A stretch of 64,000 bases of DNA from Methylocella silvestris (GTDB lineage Bacteria; Pseudomonadota; Alphaproteobacteria; Rhizobiales; Beijerinckiaceae). This document shows, one piece after another, positions 1 through 8,066 of the stretch (the stretch's first letter is position 1; each line of letters begins with the position of its first letter). The stretch lies in assembly GCF_002891535.1 (NCBI RefSeq), contig NZ_PDZR01000003.1, forward strand, positions 62,001 to 126,000, written 5' to 3'. The translations under genes and the position numbers were made by a program. The notes beneath the pieces were generated by a model. That model saw only the letters and a program-made list of their open reading frames with translations, made no database searches and was not told where the DNA came from.

Positions 1-1617
1 CAAAAGGGCGTTCCGGTCGCAGGCGCGGACCGGCTGAAACTTGGCGAACATATCGCCGTGCAGGACCTCGTCGCCGCCGGCCGCGCCGCCCTCCTGCCGG
101 AGGACGACCTCAACCTCGCCGCGGTGCTGAAGTCGCCGCTGATCGGGCTCGACGACGACGATCTCATCGCCTTGGCGCCGGGGCGCCCCGGCAGCCTTTT
201 TGCGGCCCTTCTCGCCTCACCCGATCCGCGCCTCAAGCCGGCGCGCGAGACGCTCGGCCGATGGCGCGCGCGCGCCGCCGCGCGGCCGTTCGCTTTCTAC
301 GCGAGCCTGCTTGGCGAGGATCAGGGCCGGCGCGCCATTGAGGGCCGGCTCGGCGTCGAGGCGGTCGACGCCGTGGACGAGTTTTTGCGGCTGGCGCTCG
401 CTCATGAGGCCGAGCCAGCGCCCTCGCTCGCCGGATTCCTTGCCGATTTCGAGACCGTGCAGCGCCAGGTCCGGCGCGACATGGAGAGCGGCGGCGAAGT
501 CGTCCGCGTCATGACGGTCCATGCCGCCAAGGGGCTTGAGGCCAAGATCGTTTTTTTGCCCGATACCTGCGGCGGCCTCTCCGCGCAACACGATCCGAGC
601 GTCTTCGCGCTGGAGGAGACCCACCTTGGCGCAGCGCCAGTGGTCTGGTCGCCGCGGAAGGCCGAGGATTGCGAAAAGGCGGCGGCGGCGCGAAAGCGTC
701 TGCGCAAGCTCGCCGAGGATGAATATCGCCGCCTGCTCTATGTCGCCCTGACGCGCGCCGAGGAGCGGATCTATATCTGCGGCTTTCACGGCGTCAAAAA
801 GCCGCCGGAGCTTTGCTGGGCGAATATGATCGAGGCGACGCTCGCGCCGACCCTGCAGCGGGCGCCGGCGTTCTGGAACGCCGAGGAGTTTGTGCTTCGG
901 GCTGTCGCGGCGGGCGCTGATCTGGCGGTTCATGAGTCCGCGGCCGCTGCGCCAACAGAGATCGTCGTCGCTCCGCAGTGGCTGTCGCGCCGGCTTGATC
1001 TGCTGGACGAGCCGGCGGCGCCGATCCGTCCGTCGAGCGCGCTCGCCGCCGCTGACCGCCGCGGGGACGCCGCGGGCCGCCGTGAGGCGCTGCAGCTTGG
1101 CTCGCTGACGCATACCTTGTTGCAATATCTCCCCGATCAGCCGGTCGAAGCGCGCGCGCGCGCGGGGCTGACCTATCTCGCCGCGCGGGCGCAGAGTCTC
1201 GACGAAGCCGCCCGTGAACGTCTCCTTGAGGCGGCTCTGGCGGTCATCGCGGCGCCGCGGCTTGCGCCTTTGTTCGGCCCGGGCTCGAAGGCCGAGGTTG
1301 CCGTCGCCGGCAAGATCGCGCTGCCGGGCGGCGCTTTGGTCGATGTCGTCGGCCGGATCGACCGGTTGGGACTGTCTGAGGGAGAGGTTTGGGTCGCCGA
1401 TTTCAAGACCGGCGCGCCGCCGCCGCCGGGCGCGATCCCGCAATCCTATCTGACGCAGATGGCGCTCTACCGCGCGGCGTTGCGGCCGCTTTGGCCGGAG
1501 CGGCGAGTGCGCATGATCTTGATCTTTACGGAAGGGCCGCAAATCATCGAACTGACTGAGGCGGCCCTCGACGCGGCGCTGGCCGCTGTGGCTGCGGCGA
1601 AAGGCGCGGCTCCTTGA
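1..1617 (+). CDS. addA: Double-strand break repair helicase-nuclease AddA, C-terminal part (5' truncated)
   Basis: AddA is the UvrD-like helicase/nuclease subunit of AddAB, which processes DNA ends for RecA-dependent recombination. The frame is open to the window edge, so the N-terminal motor with the Walker A motif lies outside. Visible are helicase motif V (TVHAAKGLEA, near codon 173 of the visible frame), motif VI (YVALTRAEER, near codon 248) and a C-terminal RecB-type nuclease with GRIDRLG followed by VADFKTG, the Asp-x-Lys of the PD-(D/E)xK site. The stop lies 99 bases before trxA, and addA-trxA adjacency is usual in Rhizobiales. The C-terminus looks complete; only the 5' end is missing. 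Confidence 0.93.
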   Translation, partial: QKGVPVAGADRLKLGEHIAVQDLVAAGRAALLPEDDLNLAAVLKSPLIGLDDDDLIALAPGRPGSLFAALLASPDPRLKPARETLGRWRARAAARPFAFYASLLGEDQGRRAIEGRLGVEAVDAVDEFLRLALAHEAEPAPSLAGFLADFETVQRQVRRDMESGGEVVRVMTVHAAKGLEAKIVFLPDTCGGLSAQHDPSVFALEETHLGAAPVVWSPRKAEDCEKAAAARKRLRKLAEDEYRRLLYVALTRAEERIYICGFHGVKKPPELCWANMIEATLAPTLQRAPAFWNAEEFVLRAVAAGADLAVHESAAAAPTEIVVAPQWLSRRLDLLDEPAAPIRPSSALAAADRRGDAAGRREALQLGSLTHTLLQYLPDQPVEARARAGLTYLAARAQSLDEAARERLLEAALAVIAAPRLAPLFGPGSKAEVAVAGKIALPGGALVDVVGRIDRLGLSEGEVWVADFKTGAPPPPGAIPQSYLTQMALYRAALRPLWPERRVRMILIFTEGPQIIELTEAALDAALAAVAAAKGAAP

Positions 1618-1716
1618 CGGGGCGACGGCGTCTTCCTACGTTGAAGTCCGAATCTGGCGGGAACTGTCCCGCCGCAGGGCGGGCGCGCCTGTCGTCGCCC
1701 CAAACGAGAGTTGCCT

Positions 1717-2040
1717 ATGTCGACGACCGTCAAAGTCACCGATGCGAATTTCAAGAGCGATGTGGTCGGCGCCGGCGGCCCGGTCGTGGTGGATTTCTGG
1801 GCCGAATGGTGTGGCCCCTGCAAGATGATCGGCCCGGCGCTCGAGGAGATCGCTGAAGAACTGAAGGGCAAGGTGACCATCGCCAAGCTTAACGTCGATG
1901 AGAATCCAGGCGTCGCCGGCGCTTATGGCATTCGCAGCATCCCGACCCTGATGCTGTTCAAGGACGGCAAGATGACCTCGACGAAAGTCGGCGCCGCGCC
2001 GAAGGGCGAGCTGAAAAGATGGATCTCCGAGGCGATCTGA
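1717..2040 (+). CDS. trxA: Thioredoxin 1
   Basis: This is a 107-residue cytoplasmic thioredoxin, a disulfide reductase for ribonucleotide reductase and other targets. The active site WCGPC is at residues 31-35, preceded by the usual VVDFWAE strand, and the cis-proline strand [11 protein letters not shown] is present. The ATG at 1717 is preferred over an upstream TTG at 1711 because GAGAG (1706-1710) sits six bases before it. It follows addA in the same direction and ends before a strong intrinsic terminator, so it is probably the last gene of the addBA-trxA unit. Confidence 0.97.
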   Translation: MSTTVKVTDANFKSDVVGAGGPVVVDFWAEWCGPCKMIGPALEEIAEELKGKVTIAKLNVDENPGVAGAYGIRSIPTLMLFKDGKMTSTKVGAAPKGELKRWISEAI

Positions 2041-2120
2041 CCTTCGGGTCGCCAATGATCTTCGTCGCCGGATCGGGCGGTTGTTGAAGATCATGCTTTG
2101 AAAAGCGCGCTTCTTCCGTC

Positions 2121-2147
2121 AAAAGGACCTCGCGAGAGGTCCTTTTT
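2121..2147 (+). terminator. Intrinsic terminator of trxA
   Basis: A perfect 11-bp stem (AAAAGGACCTC at 2121-2131 with GAGGTCCTTTT), tetraloop GCGA (2132-2135), runs into a T tract ending at 2147. It separates trxA from queE, so queE probably has its own promoter. Confidence 0.9.
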
Positions 2148-2175
2148 GCGTTAAGGGCCGCGGTTGGGGACAAGC

Positions 2176-2811
2176 ATGGGCCGCTATGCGGTGAAGGAGA
2201 TTTTTCCGACCCTGCAGGGGGAGGGCGCCCAGGCCGGGCGCGCCGCCGTGTTCTGCCGCTTTGCCGGATGCAACCTCTGGTCGGGACGCGAGCAGGACCG
2301 CGCCGCCGCGTCCTGCCCCTTCTGCGACACCGATTTCATCGGGACCGACGGGACAGGCGGCGGCGTTTTCGCCGGCGCCGATGATCTCGCCGGCGTCATC
2401 GAGGCGGCCTGGCTTGGCGGTCCCGGCGGGCGCTATGTCGTCTTCACCGGGGGCGAGCCCTTGCTGCAGCTCGACGAGCCGCTGATCGCAGCCGTTCACG
2501 CCCGCGGCTTTGAAGCGGCGGTCGAGACCAATGGCACGCTTCAGCCGCCCGCCGGCGTCGATTGGCTCTGCGTCAGCCCCAAAGCCGGGGCGCCGATCGT
2601 CGTGACGGCCGGCTCCGAACTCAAGCTCGTCTATCCGCAGGATGATCTTTTGCCTGACGCTCTAAGCGGCCTCGATTTCGCGCATTTCTGGCTGCAGCCC
2701 ATGGACGGCGCCAATGTCGAAGCCAACACCAAGGCGGCGGTCGCCTATTGCCTCGCCCATCCCGATTGGCGGCTCAGCCTGCAAACCCACAAGCTCATCG
2801 GCATCCCTTAA
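2176..2811 (+). CDS. queE: 7-carboxy-7-deazaguanine synthase (radical SAM)
   Basis: QueE converts 6-carboxy-tetrahydropterin to 7-carboxy-7-deazaguanine in queuosine biosynthesis, using SAM and a [4Fe-4S] cluster. The 211-residue protein has cluster cysteines C32, C47 and C50 in the CX14CX2C spacing known for QueE subfamilies, rather than the standard CX3CX2C. The SAM-binding VVFTGGEPLLQ and the VETNGT strand follow. The ATG at 2176 has GGGGA five bases upstream; an in-frame TTG at 2164 lacks this. queD follows after 23 bases, so the two form a pathway pair. Confidence 0.95.
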   Translation: MGRYAVKEIFPTLQGEGAQAGRAAVFCRFAGCNLWSGREQDRAAASCPFCDTDFIGTDGTGGGVFAGADDLAGVIEAAWLGGPGGRYVVFTGGEPLLQLDEPLIAAVHARGFEAAVETNGTLQPPAGVDWLCVSPKAGAPIVVTAGSELKLVYPQDDLLPDALSGLDFAHFWLQPMDGANVEANTKAAVAYCLAHPDWRLSLQTHKLIGIP

Positions 2812-2834
2812 AATAGAGCGCGCCAGACAATCTC

Positions 2835-3191
2835 ATGAAAATCACGCAAGCCTTCCATTTCGAGGCGGCGCACCGGCTGCCGCATGTCGCCGAGACGCAT
2901 CGCTGCCACAGGCTGCATGGCCATTCCTATCGCGTCGAACTCGAGCTGCAGGGGCCGGTCGACCCTGTGACCGGCTTCGTCGTCGATTTCTTCGACATCG
3001 AGGCGGCGTTCGGTCCGCTTCTAGCGCGTCTCGATCACCATTATCTGAATGAGATCGAGGGTCTCGAAAACCCCACGGCCGAGCTGATCGCGATCTGGAT
3101 CTTTGAGCGCATCCGAGGACCACTGCCGCAGCTTTCATGCGTGAAAGTGTTCGAGACGCCGGATTGCTGGGCTGAATATGAGGGCGTCTGA
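2835..3191 (+). CDS. queD: 6-carboxy-5,6,7,8-tetrahydropterin synthase
   Basis: QueD makes 6-carboxytetrahydropterin from dihydroneopterin triphosphate, the step just before QueE. The 118-residue protein is of normal length. It shows AAHRL (zinc His13), catalytic Cys24 and LHGHSY (zinc His28 and His30), and later LDHHYLN and the E-x-P-T-AE segment (NPTAE). It lies 23 bases downstream of queE on the same strand. The remaining queuosine genes (queC, queF, tgt) are not in the window. Confidence 0.95.
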   Translation: MKITQAFHFEAAHRLPHVAETHRCHRLHGHSYRVELELQGPVDPVTGFVVDFFDIEAAFGPLLARLDHHYLNEIEGLENPTAELIAIWIFERIRGPLPQLSCVKVFETPDCWAEYEGV

Positions 3192-3315
3192 AGCCGCATG
3201 GCGGCGCGCGCGAGTTTTTTGTGATTGGCGCGCGCAGGCCTGATAAAACGAGGCGAAGCAGCCAAGCCGACGGGCCACGCGGCATCGTCGGCGAAAGCGC
3301 CGCGATGAGGGAGCC

Positions 3316-4224
3316 ATGGCCCGAATCAATATCGTCCACACGACGGAATACAGCTACCGCAACCCTGTCGGCCTGACTCGCCATCGGCTGATGCTGCGGC
3401 CCCGCGACAGCCATGATCTGCGGCTCAACAGCGTGACGCTGGCGGTGCATCCGACGCCCGCAAAAATGCGCTATGCGCATGATGTGTTCGACAATTCGAT
3501 CTGCTATCTCGAATGGGCCGAACCGCTGCGCACGAAAGAGCTCAGCATCGTCTCGACGCTCGACCTCACCCATTATCCGATCGGCGCGGCGCTCCCGGTC
3601 TACAGCCTCGATCCGGCGGCTGTGCTGTTTCCCTTCTCCTACGCCTCCGAGGAAGTCCCCGATCTCGGGCGCCTGACCGAGCGGCAGCAGCCGGACCCAA
3701 ACCGCACGGTCGACGCCTTCGCGCGCCGCTTCGTCTCCGGACCCGGCGAAACGCGCACGCTGCAATTCCTGGAAGATATGACGCACGCCATAAAGGCGGA
3801 GCTGAGTTATGGCGCGCGCCATGAGGAAGGAACCCAAACGGCGGCGCAAACGCTTGAGCTTGGGACCGGAACCTGCCGCGATTTCGCCATGCTGATGATC
3901 GAGGCGATCCGCAGCCTTGGGCTCGCTGCGCGTTTCGTCAGCGGCTATCTCTATGACGATCTCACCGGAACGCAGCGCGGCGGCGGCTCAACCCATGCTT
4001 GGGTCAGCGTCTATCTGCCGGGCGCGGGCTGGGTCGAATATGATCCGACCAACGGGTTGATCGCCGGCGCCAATCTCGTGCGTGTCTGTGAAACCCGCAC
4101 GCCGCAACAGGCGCTACCGATTGCGGGCGGCTATTTTGGCGAAGCGGCCGACTTCCTTGCTATGAATGTCTGCGTGTCGGTTAGCGCCGCGCCTGTGCCC
4201 GCAGCGGCGCAGCGCGCCGGATGA
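3316..4224 (+). CDS. Transglutaminase-like family protein (cysteine protease fold)
   Basis: The 302-residue protein starts with the beta-rich N-terminal domain typical of bacterial transglutaminase-like proteins (HTTEYSYRNPV, LMLRPRDSH). The papain-like core follows: GTCRDFAMLMIEAIRSLG carries the catalytic Cys, GSTHAWVSVYLPG the His, and WVEYDPTNG the Asp. Family members are probably peptidases or amidases; the substrate is unknown. No signal peptide is visible. The stop overlaps the glutaminase start as ATGA, so the two are translationally coupled, which hints at a joint role in amide or peptide breakdown (inference). Confidence 0.85.
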   Translation: MARINIVHTTEYSYRNPVGLTRHRLMLRPRDSHDLRLNSVTLAVHPTPAKMRYAHDVFDNSICYLEWAEPLRTKELSIVSTLDLTHYPIGAALPVYSLDPAAVLFPFSYASEEVPDLGRLTERQQPDPNRTVDAFARRFVSGPGETRTLQFLEDMTHAIKAELSYGARHEEGTQTAAQTLELGTGTCRDFAMLMIEAIRSLGLAARFVSGYLYDDLTGTQRGGGSTHAWVSVYLPGAGWVEYDPTNGLIAGANLVRVCETRTPQQALPIAGGYFGEAADFLAMNVCVSVSAAPVPAAAQRAG

Positions 4225-5216
4225 GCCGCGACTCGGACGACGCCGCGGCCGCCTTCGTTTCGACCGGCCGCCTGCCGCCCCCGGACCGCGTCGATGCTCT
4301 CGTTGAGGAAGCTCATCGCCTGTTCAAGGGCAACGCCGAGGGCGCGAACGCGGACGTCTACCCCTCGCTCGCGCGCATGCCGAGCGATCTTTTCGGCGTC
4401 GCGGTCGCTGGCGTCGATGGCGCGCTGCATGCGAGCGGCGACTCCGCGCATGAATTCGCGATCATGAGCGTGTCGAAGCCCTTCGTCTTCGCTCTTGTCT
4501 GCGATCATCTGGGATTCGAGGCGGCCCGCGAAAGGCTGGGGGTCAACGCCACCGGACTGCCGTTTAATTCGCTCGGCGCAGTGGAACAGAGCCGGACCGG
4601 CGCGACCAATCCGATGGTCAATGCGGGAGCCATCGCCGCGACGAGCCTCGTTCCCGGCGCGAACCTCGAAGAGAAATGGGCTTTCATCGGGGAAGGCCTG
4701 GCTCGCTTCGCCGGACGCAGCCTTATTCTCGACGATGACATCTATGCCTGCGCCCTTGCGAGCAACGCCCGCAACCGGGCGATTGCGCAATTGCTCGAGG
4801 CGCGCGGGCGCATCTATTGCGACCCAGCTGAGGCGATTGACCTCTATACGCGGCAATGTTGCCTGCAAGTCAGCGCCGGGGACCTTGCGCGGATGGCCGC
4901 TTGTCTTGCCGATGGCGGCGTCAATCCGCTGACGAAGCAGCGGGCGGCCAGCGCCGACGCCTGCAAACGAACGCTGGCGGTGATGGCCAGCGCCGGATTC
5001 TATGAGGCCTCTGGCGACTGGCTTTACGAGGTTGGCCTCCCTGGCAAAAGCGGGATTGCCGGGGGAGTCGTTGCGGTTGCGCCGGGCAAGGCGGGACTGG
5101 GCGTGTTCGCGCCGCGGCTCGATGATGCGGGCAACAGCGTCAAGGGGCGCCTCGTCTCCCGCTTTCTGTCGGAGCGGCTCGGATTGAGCCTGTTTGCCTC
5201 ACAGCCTGAAGGGTGA
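4221..5216 (+). CDS. glsA: Glutaminase A
   Basis: This protein hydrolyses L-glutamine to glutamate and ammonia. The 331-residue protein has the serine-dependent beta-lactamase-like fold: MSVSKPFVFAL carries the Ser-x-x-Lys nucleophile/base, NPMVNAGAIA the substrate loop, and GKSGIAGGVVAV the C-terminal catalytic segment. The start ATG overlaps the previous stop by four bases. Only two bases separate its stop from the convergent stop of the next gene, leaving no room for a shared intergenic terminator. Family assignment is firm. Confidence 0.93.
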   Translation: MSRDSDDAAAAFVSTGRLPPPDRVDALVEEAHRLFKGNAEGANADVYPSLARMPSDLFGVAVAGVDGALHASGDSAHEFAIMSVSKPFVFALVCDHLGFEAARERLGVNATGLPFNSLGAVEQSRTGATNPMVNAGAIAATSLVPGANLEEKWAFIGEGLARFAGRSLILDDDIYACALASNARNRAIAQLLEARGRIYCDPAEAIDLYTRQCCLQVSAGDLARMAACLADGGVNPLTKQRAASADACKRTLAVMASAGFYEASGDWLYEVGLPGKSGIAGGVVAVAPGKAGLGVFAPRLDDAGNSVKGRLVSRFLSERLGLSLFASQPEG

Positions 5217-5218
5217 TC

Positions 5219-6991
5219 TCAATTGGCGTGGCCGAGCGCCCAGACATAGGCCGCGACCGCCCGAATCTGCGGCTCTGACAGGCTTACGCCGCCCATCGGC
5301 GGCATGGCGCCGCCATGTTGCTTCGGCTCCGGCACGCCATTCGTGATCGTTGTAATGAGCGACTCAAGGCTCCCGTCGCCCCAGAGCCAGGTTCCGCTCG
5401 TCAGATCGGCGCCGACCGGCGTGCCCTTGCCGTCGGTGCCGTGGCAGCCGCCGCAGGTCGCGCCGGCGACTTCGCCGGCGAAGATGCGCCGCCCGAGCGC
5501 GACGTCCTCCGGGCTTGCGCCGGGGGGAATCGGCAGCGCCGCTTCGGCGCTTGCGTCGGGATGCACGCCTTCGGGCGGCTCGGCCGCGGCCGCCGTCGCG
5601 GCGGCAGCAGCCGGCTCGGGCGCGGCCTCGATCGCGGTAATGTCCGGGCCGCCTTCGAAGGTTACGCGCCAGATGCGCCCGCCCTGATCGTCCGAGACAT
5701 AGAGCGCGCCGTCGGGACCGACGGCGAGGCCTGAGGGCCGATGCTCGGCGCGGCCAGGCTCTTTATGCGCTCCGGCGAATCCATCGGCGAATATTACGTA
5801 AGGCTCCGAGGCCTTGCCGTCGGAGAGCGGCTGAAACACGACATTGTAGCCGCCTTGCGGTCCAGGCGCACGGTTCCAGGAACCGTGGAACGCGATAAAG
5901 GCGCCGCCGCGATAGGCGGCGGGAAACTGCGCGCCATGATAGATTTTCATGTCATTTGGCGCCCAATGGGCGGGGAAAAAGGCGACGGGCGGCGTCTTTT
6001 CCGCGCAAACGCCGATTTTCTGGCCGCCGTCTCCGCCATATTCCGGCGCGAGCACGAGCTTTTCCTGCTTGTCGTCGAAATAGCACTCGGGCCAGCCGTA
6101 GTCGGCGCCATGTTTCAGCTCGACCAGGATTTCGGCGGGAAGATTTTGGCCCTGTTCCGGCGTGTAGAGGCGCGGCCAATTCTCGGCGAACTGGTCGCGG
6201 CCATGTTGGGTCGCGAAGATCCGGCCCGAGGGGTCGACCGAAAGCCCTTCGGCGTTGCGCAGCCCGGAGGCAAAGCGCTCGGCCGGCGAAAAAAGCTGAT
6301 TGCGTTTGTTGGCGTCGTAGCGCCAGACGCCGCCTCGCGTCTCCAGCTCGACGCAGGGGCTTCGTCCGGGCGATAGCGGCATGCGGTTCTTTTCCTCGCA
6401 GGCGTTGTCGGCCGAGCCGAGATCGACATAAAGATCGCCGGCGGGGCCGATCGCGAAGGGGTGCATCGGATGATCGCCCGTCACCGGCAGGCCCGAGACG
6501 ATGGTTTCCGGCTCTTGCTCCGGCGCGCCGCCGTTGAGGGCGTAGCGGACGATGCGGTCGTTGATTTCCGCGTAAATCGCGCCCTTGTAGAGAGCAAGAC
6601 CCGTCCCGCCATGCCCGCCAGAGGCGACCGTCTCGCCGAAGCGGACGATCTCGTCGGCGCGTCCGTCGCCGTCCTTATCCTTGATCGCGACGAGAAAGCC
6701 GCCTTCCGGCGGCTTGTCGTTCTTGTAGTAGACGCCGCTCCATGTGTTCACATAGACCGTGCCGTCTGGCGCGACGGCGAGCTGCCGGGCATGTCCGATA
6801 TTGTCGGCGAAGATCGTCGCGCAGAAGCCGCGCGGCAGCGAGAGGCCGGCCGTATCGCACGCCTGTTTGCGACCGCTTTCGCCTGTGTCCTGTGCCTCGG
6901 CCCGCGGCGTACAGGCTGCGATCATCACGACCGCCAAGGGCGCTGCATAAAGACGGCTGAGGGTCGCGGCGCGGCGGTTCATCAGCATCAT
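5219..6991 (-). CDS. Glucose/sorbosone dehydrogenase-like beta-propeller fused to cytochrome c
   Basis: This 590-residue exported protein has an N-terminal leader ending in MIAACTP, a lipobox-like motif that suggests a periplasmic lipoprotein. A PQQ-type sorbosone/glucose dehydrogenase propeller fills roughly residues 45-440 (NAEGLSVDP, HGADYGWPECY, AFHGSWNR, RPSGLAVGPDGALYVSDD). An Ala/Pro linker follows, then a class I cytochrome c with heme site CGGCH near residue 518 and a likely Met ligand in MPPMGG. The architecture suggests oxidation of a sugar or aldehyde with electrons passed to its own heme. Start choice is uncertain: AGAGG lies just before 6991, so ATGs at 6988 or 6982 are also plausible. 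Substrate and cofactor are inferred. Confidence 0.85.
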   Translation of the reverse strand: MMLMNRRAATLSRLYAAPLAVVMIAACTPRAEAQDTGESGRKQACDTAGLSLPRGFCATIFADNIGHARQLAVAPDGTVYVNTWSGVYYKNDKPPEGGFLVAIKDKDGDGRADEIVRFGETVASGGHGGTGLALYKGAIYAEINDRIVRYALNGGAPEQEPETIVSGLPVTGDHPMHPFAIGPAGDLYVDLGSADNACEEKNRMPLSPGRSPCVELETRGGVWRYDANKRNQLFSPAERFASGLRNAEGLSVDPSGRIFATQHGRDQFAENWPRLYTPEQGQNLPAEILVELKHGADYGWPECYFDDKQEKLVLAPEYGGDGGQKIGVCAEKTPPVAFFPAHWAPNDMKIYHGAQFPAAYRGGAFIAFHGSWNRAPGPQGGYNVVFQPLSDGKASEPYVIFADGFAGAHKEPGRAEHRPSGLAVGPDGALYVSDDQGGRIWRVTFEGGPDITAIEAAPEPAAAAATAAAAEPPEGVHPDASAEAALPIPPGASPEDVALGRRIFAGEVAGATCGGCHGTDGKGTPVGADLTSGTWLWGDGSLESLITTITNGVPEPKQHGGAMPPMGGVSLSEPQIRAVAAYVWALGHAN

Positions 6992-7020
6992 CCTCTTTGT
7001 TTTTGGGCGGGTTTGGACCG

Positions 7021-8001
7021 TCAGTCGGCGCGCGGCGGCGAGAGCGGCGCGGCGTAAATCCGGAAAGGCAATTTCGGACTCTCTCCGCTGCCCGAAAACA
7101 GCCCGGGAAGCTGGCCGTCCGTCACGAAAGCCGTATCGCCGACCTGCGTCACGCTGGTCGGAGCGCCGAACCCCACGGCGATTGTTTCGATCGTGGCGCT
7201 GTCGCCGGACACCGTCACGCGATCGAGCTTGCCGTCGCCCTCGATCATCAGAAAGTGGCTTTGATCGAGCCGCCGCAACGCGTCAGGCGTCGTCAGCGGC
7301 CGCGATGTCGTGAGCCGCGTGATCTTGACCGGCGCGCCGCCTTTGACGTCGATGCGGAACAACTCGCCCGGCGTAAATGTGTTGACGTAAAGATTGCCGT
7401 CGCCGTCGAAGGCGATCCCATCGAGGCCGCCGCCATTCTTGGGCGGCTCGAAGACGGGGTCGCGCAACCACACGTCGAGCCGATTCCGGGCGCGGTCGAG
7501 TTTCAGGATTTCGGGGGCGAAAGTGTTGGTCACATAGATCGCGCCGCCAGGTCCGATCGCGATGTCGTTGCAAAGCGTGTGCTCGCCGGGCAGCCGAGCG
7601 CTGCTCTTTGGCGCCCCGGTTGTGAGGTCGAAGCCTTTCAGGAAGCTGCCCTCGACCTTGCTCGGACCGGGCGTATTCAGCATCGAGGCGTCATTGGAGC
7701 AAACCCACAGGGTGTTCGATGCGTCGTCGGCGAGCACGCCGAAGATGGATCGGCTGCCAAAGGCTCCGGGCTCGATAAAGGGCTCGGCCTGGCCTGCCTC
7801 CTGGGGGATTCGCATGACGCCGCCCCTGGCGACGCTGCCCACGAAGAGCGTTCCATCGGATTTCGAGGTGATGCTCTCGGGATAAGCGTCGGCCCCGGGA
7901 AGGTCGATCGTCGCCGGCGCCGCGGGGGCGGGCAGGGGGCGGCCGATAATAAGAATGAAGGCTAGGGAGAGCGCGCGGCGGCTGGAATGCTTCTGGCCCA
8001 T
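7021..8001 (-). CDS. Secreted SMP-30/gluconolactonase-like beta-propeller protein
   Basis: A 326-residue protein with a clear signal peptide (basic SSRRA, hydrophobic LSLAFILII, cleavage near APA-AP). Repeated propeller blades follow, such as YPESITSKSDGTLFVGS, CNDIAIGPGGAIYVTNT and LDGIAFDGDGNLYVNT. These resemble SMP-30/gluconolactonase/NHL proteins, which hydrolyse sugar lactones or bind ligands. It lies 29 bases upstream of the sorbosone-dehydrogenase-like gene on the same strand. A lactonase next to a sugar dehydrogenase would make a coherent periplasmic sugar oxidation pair (inference). Catalytic metal ligands were not confirmed. Confidence 0.75.
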   Translation of the reverse strand: MGQKHSSRRALSLAFILIIGRPLPAPAAPATIDLPGADAYPESITSKSDGTLFVGSVARGGVMRIPQEAGQAEPFIEPGAFGSRSIFGVLADDASNTLWVCSNDASMLNTPGPSKVEGSFLKGFDLTTGAPKSSARLPGEHTLCNDIAIGPGGAIYVTNTFAPEILKLDRARNRLDVWLRDPVFEPPKNGGGLDGIAFDGDGNLYVNTFTPGELFRIDVKGGAPVKITRLTTSRPLTTPDALRRLDQSHFLMIEGDGKLDRVTVSGDSATIETIAVGFGAPTSVTQVGDTAFVTDGQLPGLFSGSGESPKLPFRIYAAPLSPPRAD

Positions 8002-8066
8002 GTCAGCTCTCCTGCCGCCTTTGCGAAGCGTTGTGTATTAACGTTTCGCATGCCAGGAAAACGCGC

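Noticed and set aside
217-1542. Long open frame antisense to addA
   Set aside because: Arg/Pro-rich shadow of a strongly coding GC-rich gene; addA motifs are clear on the other strand.
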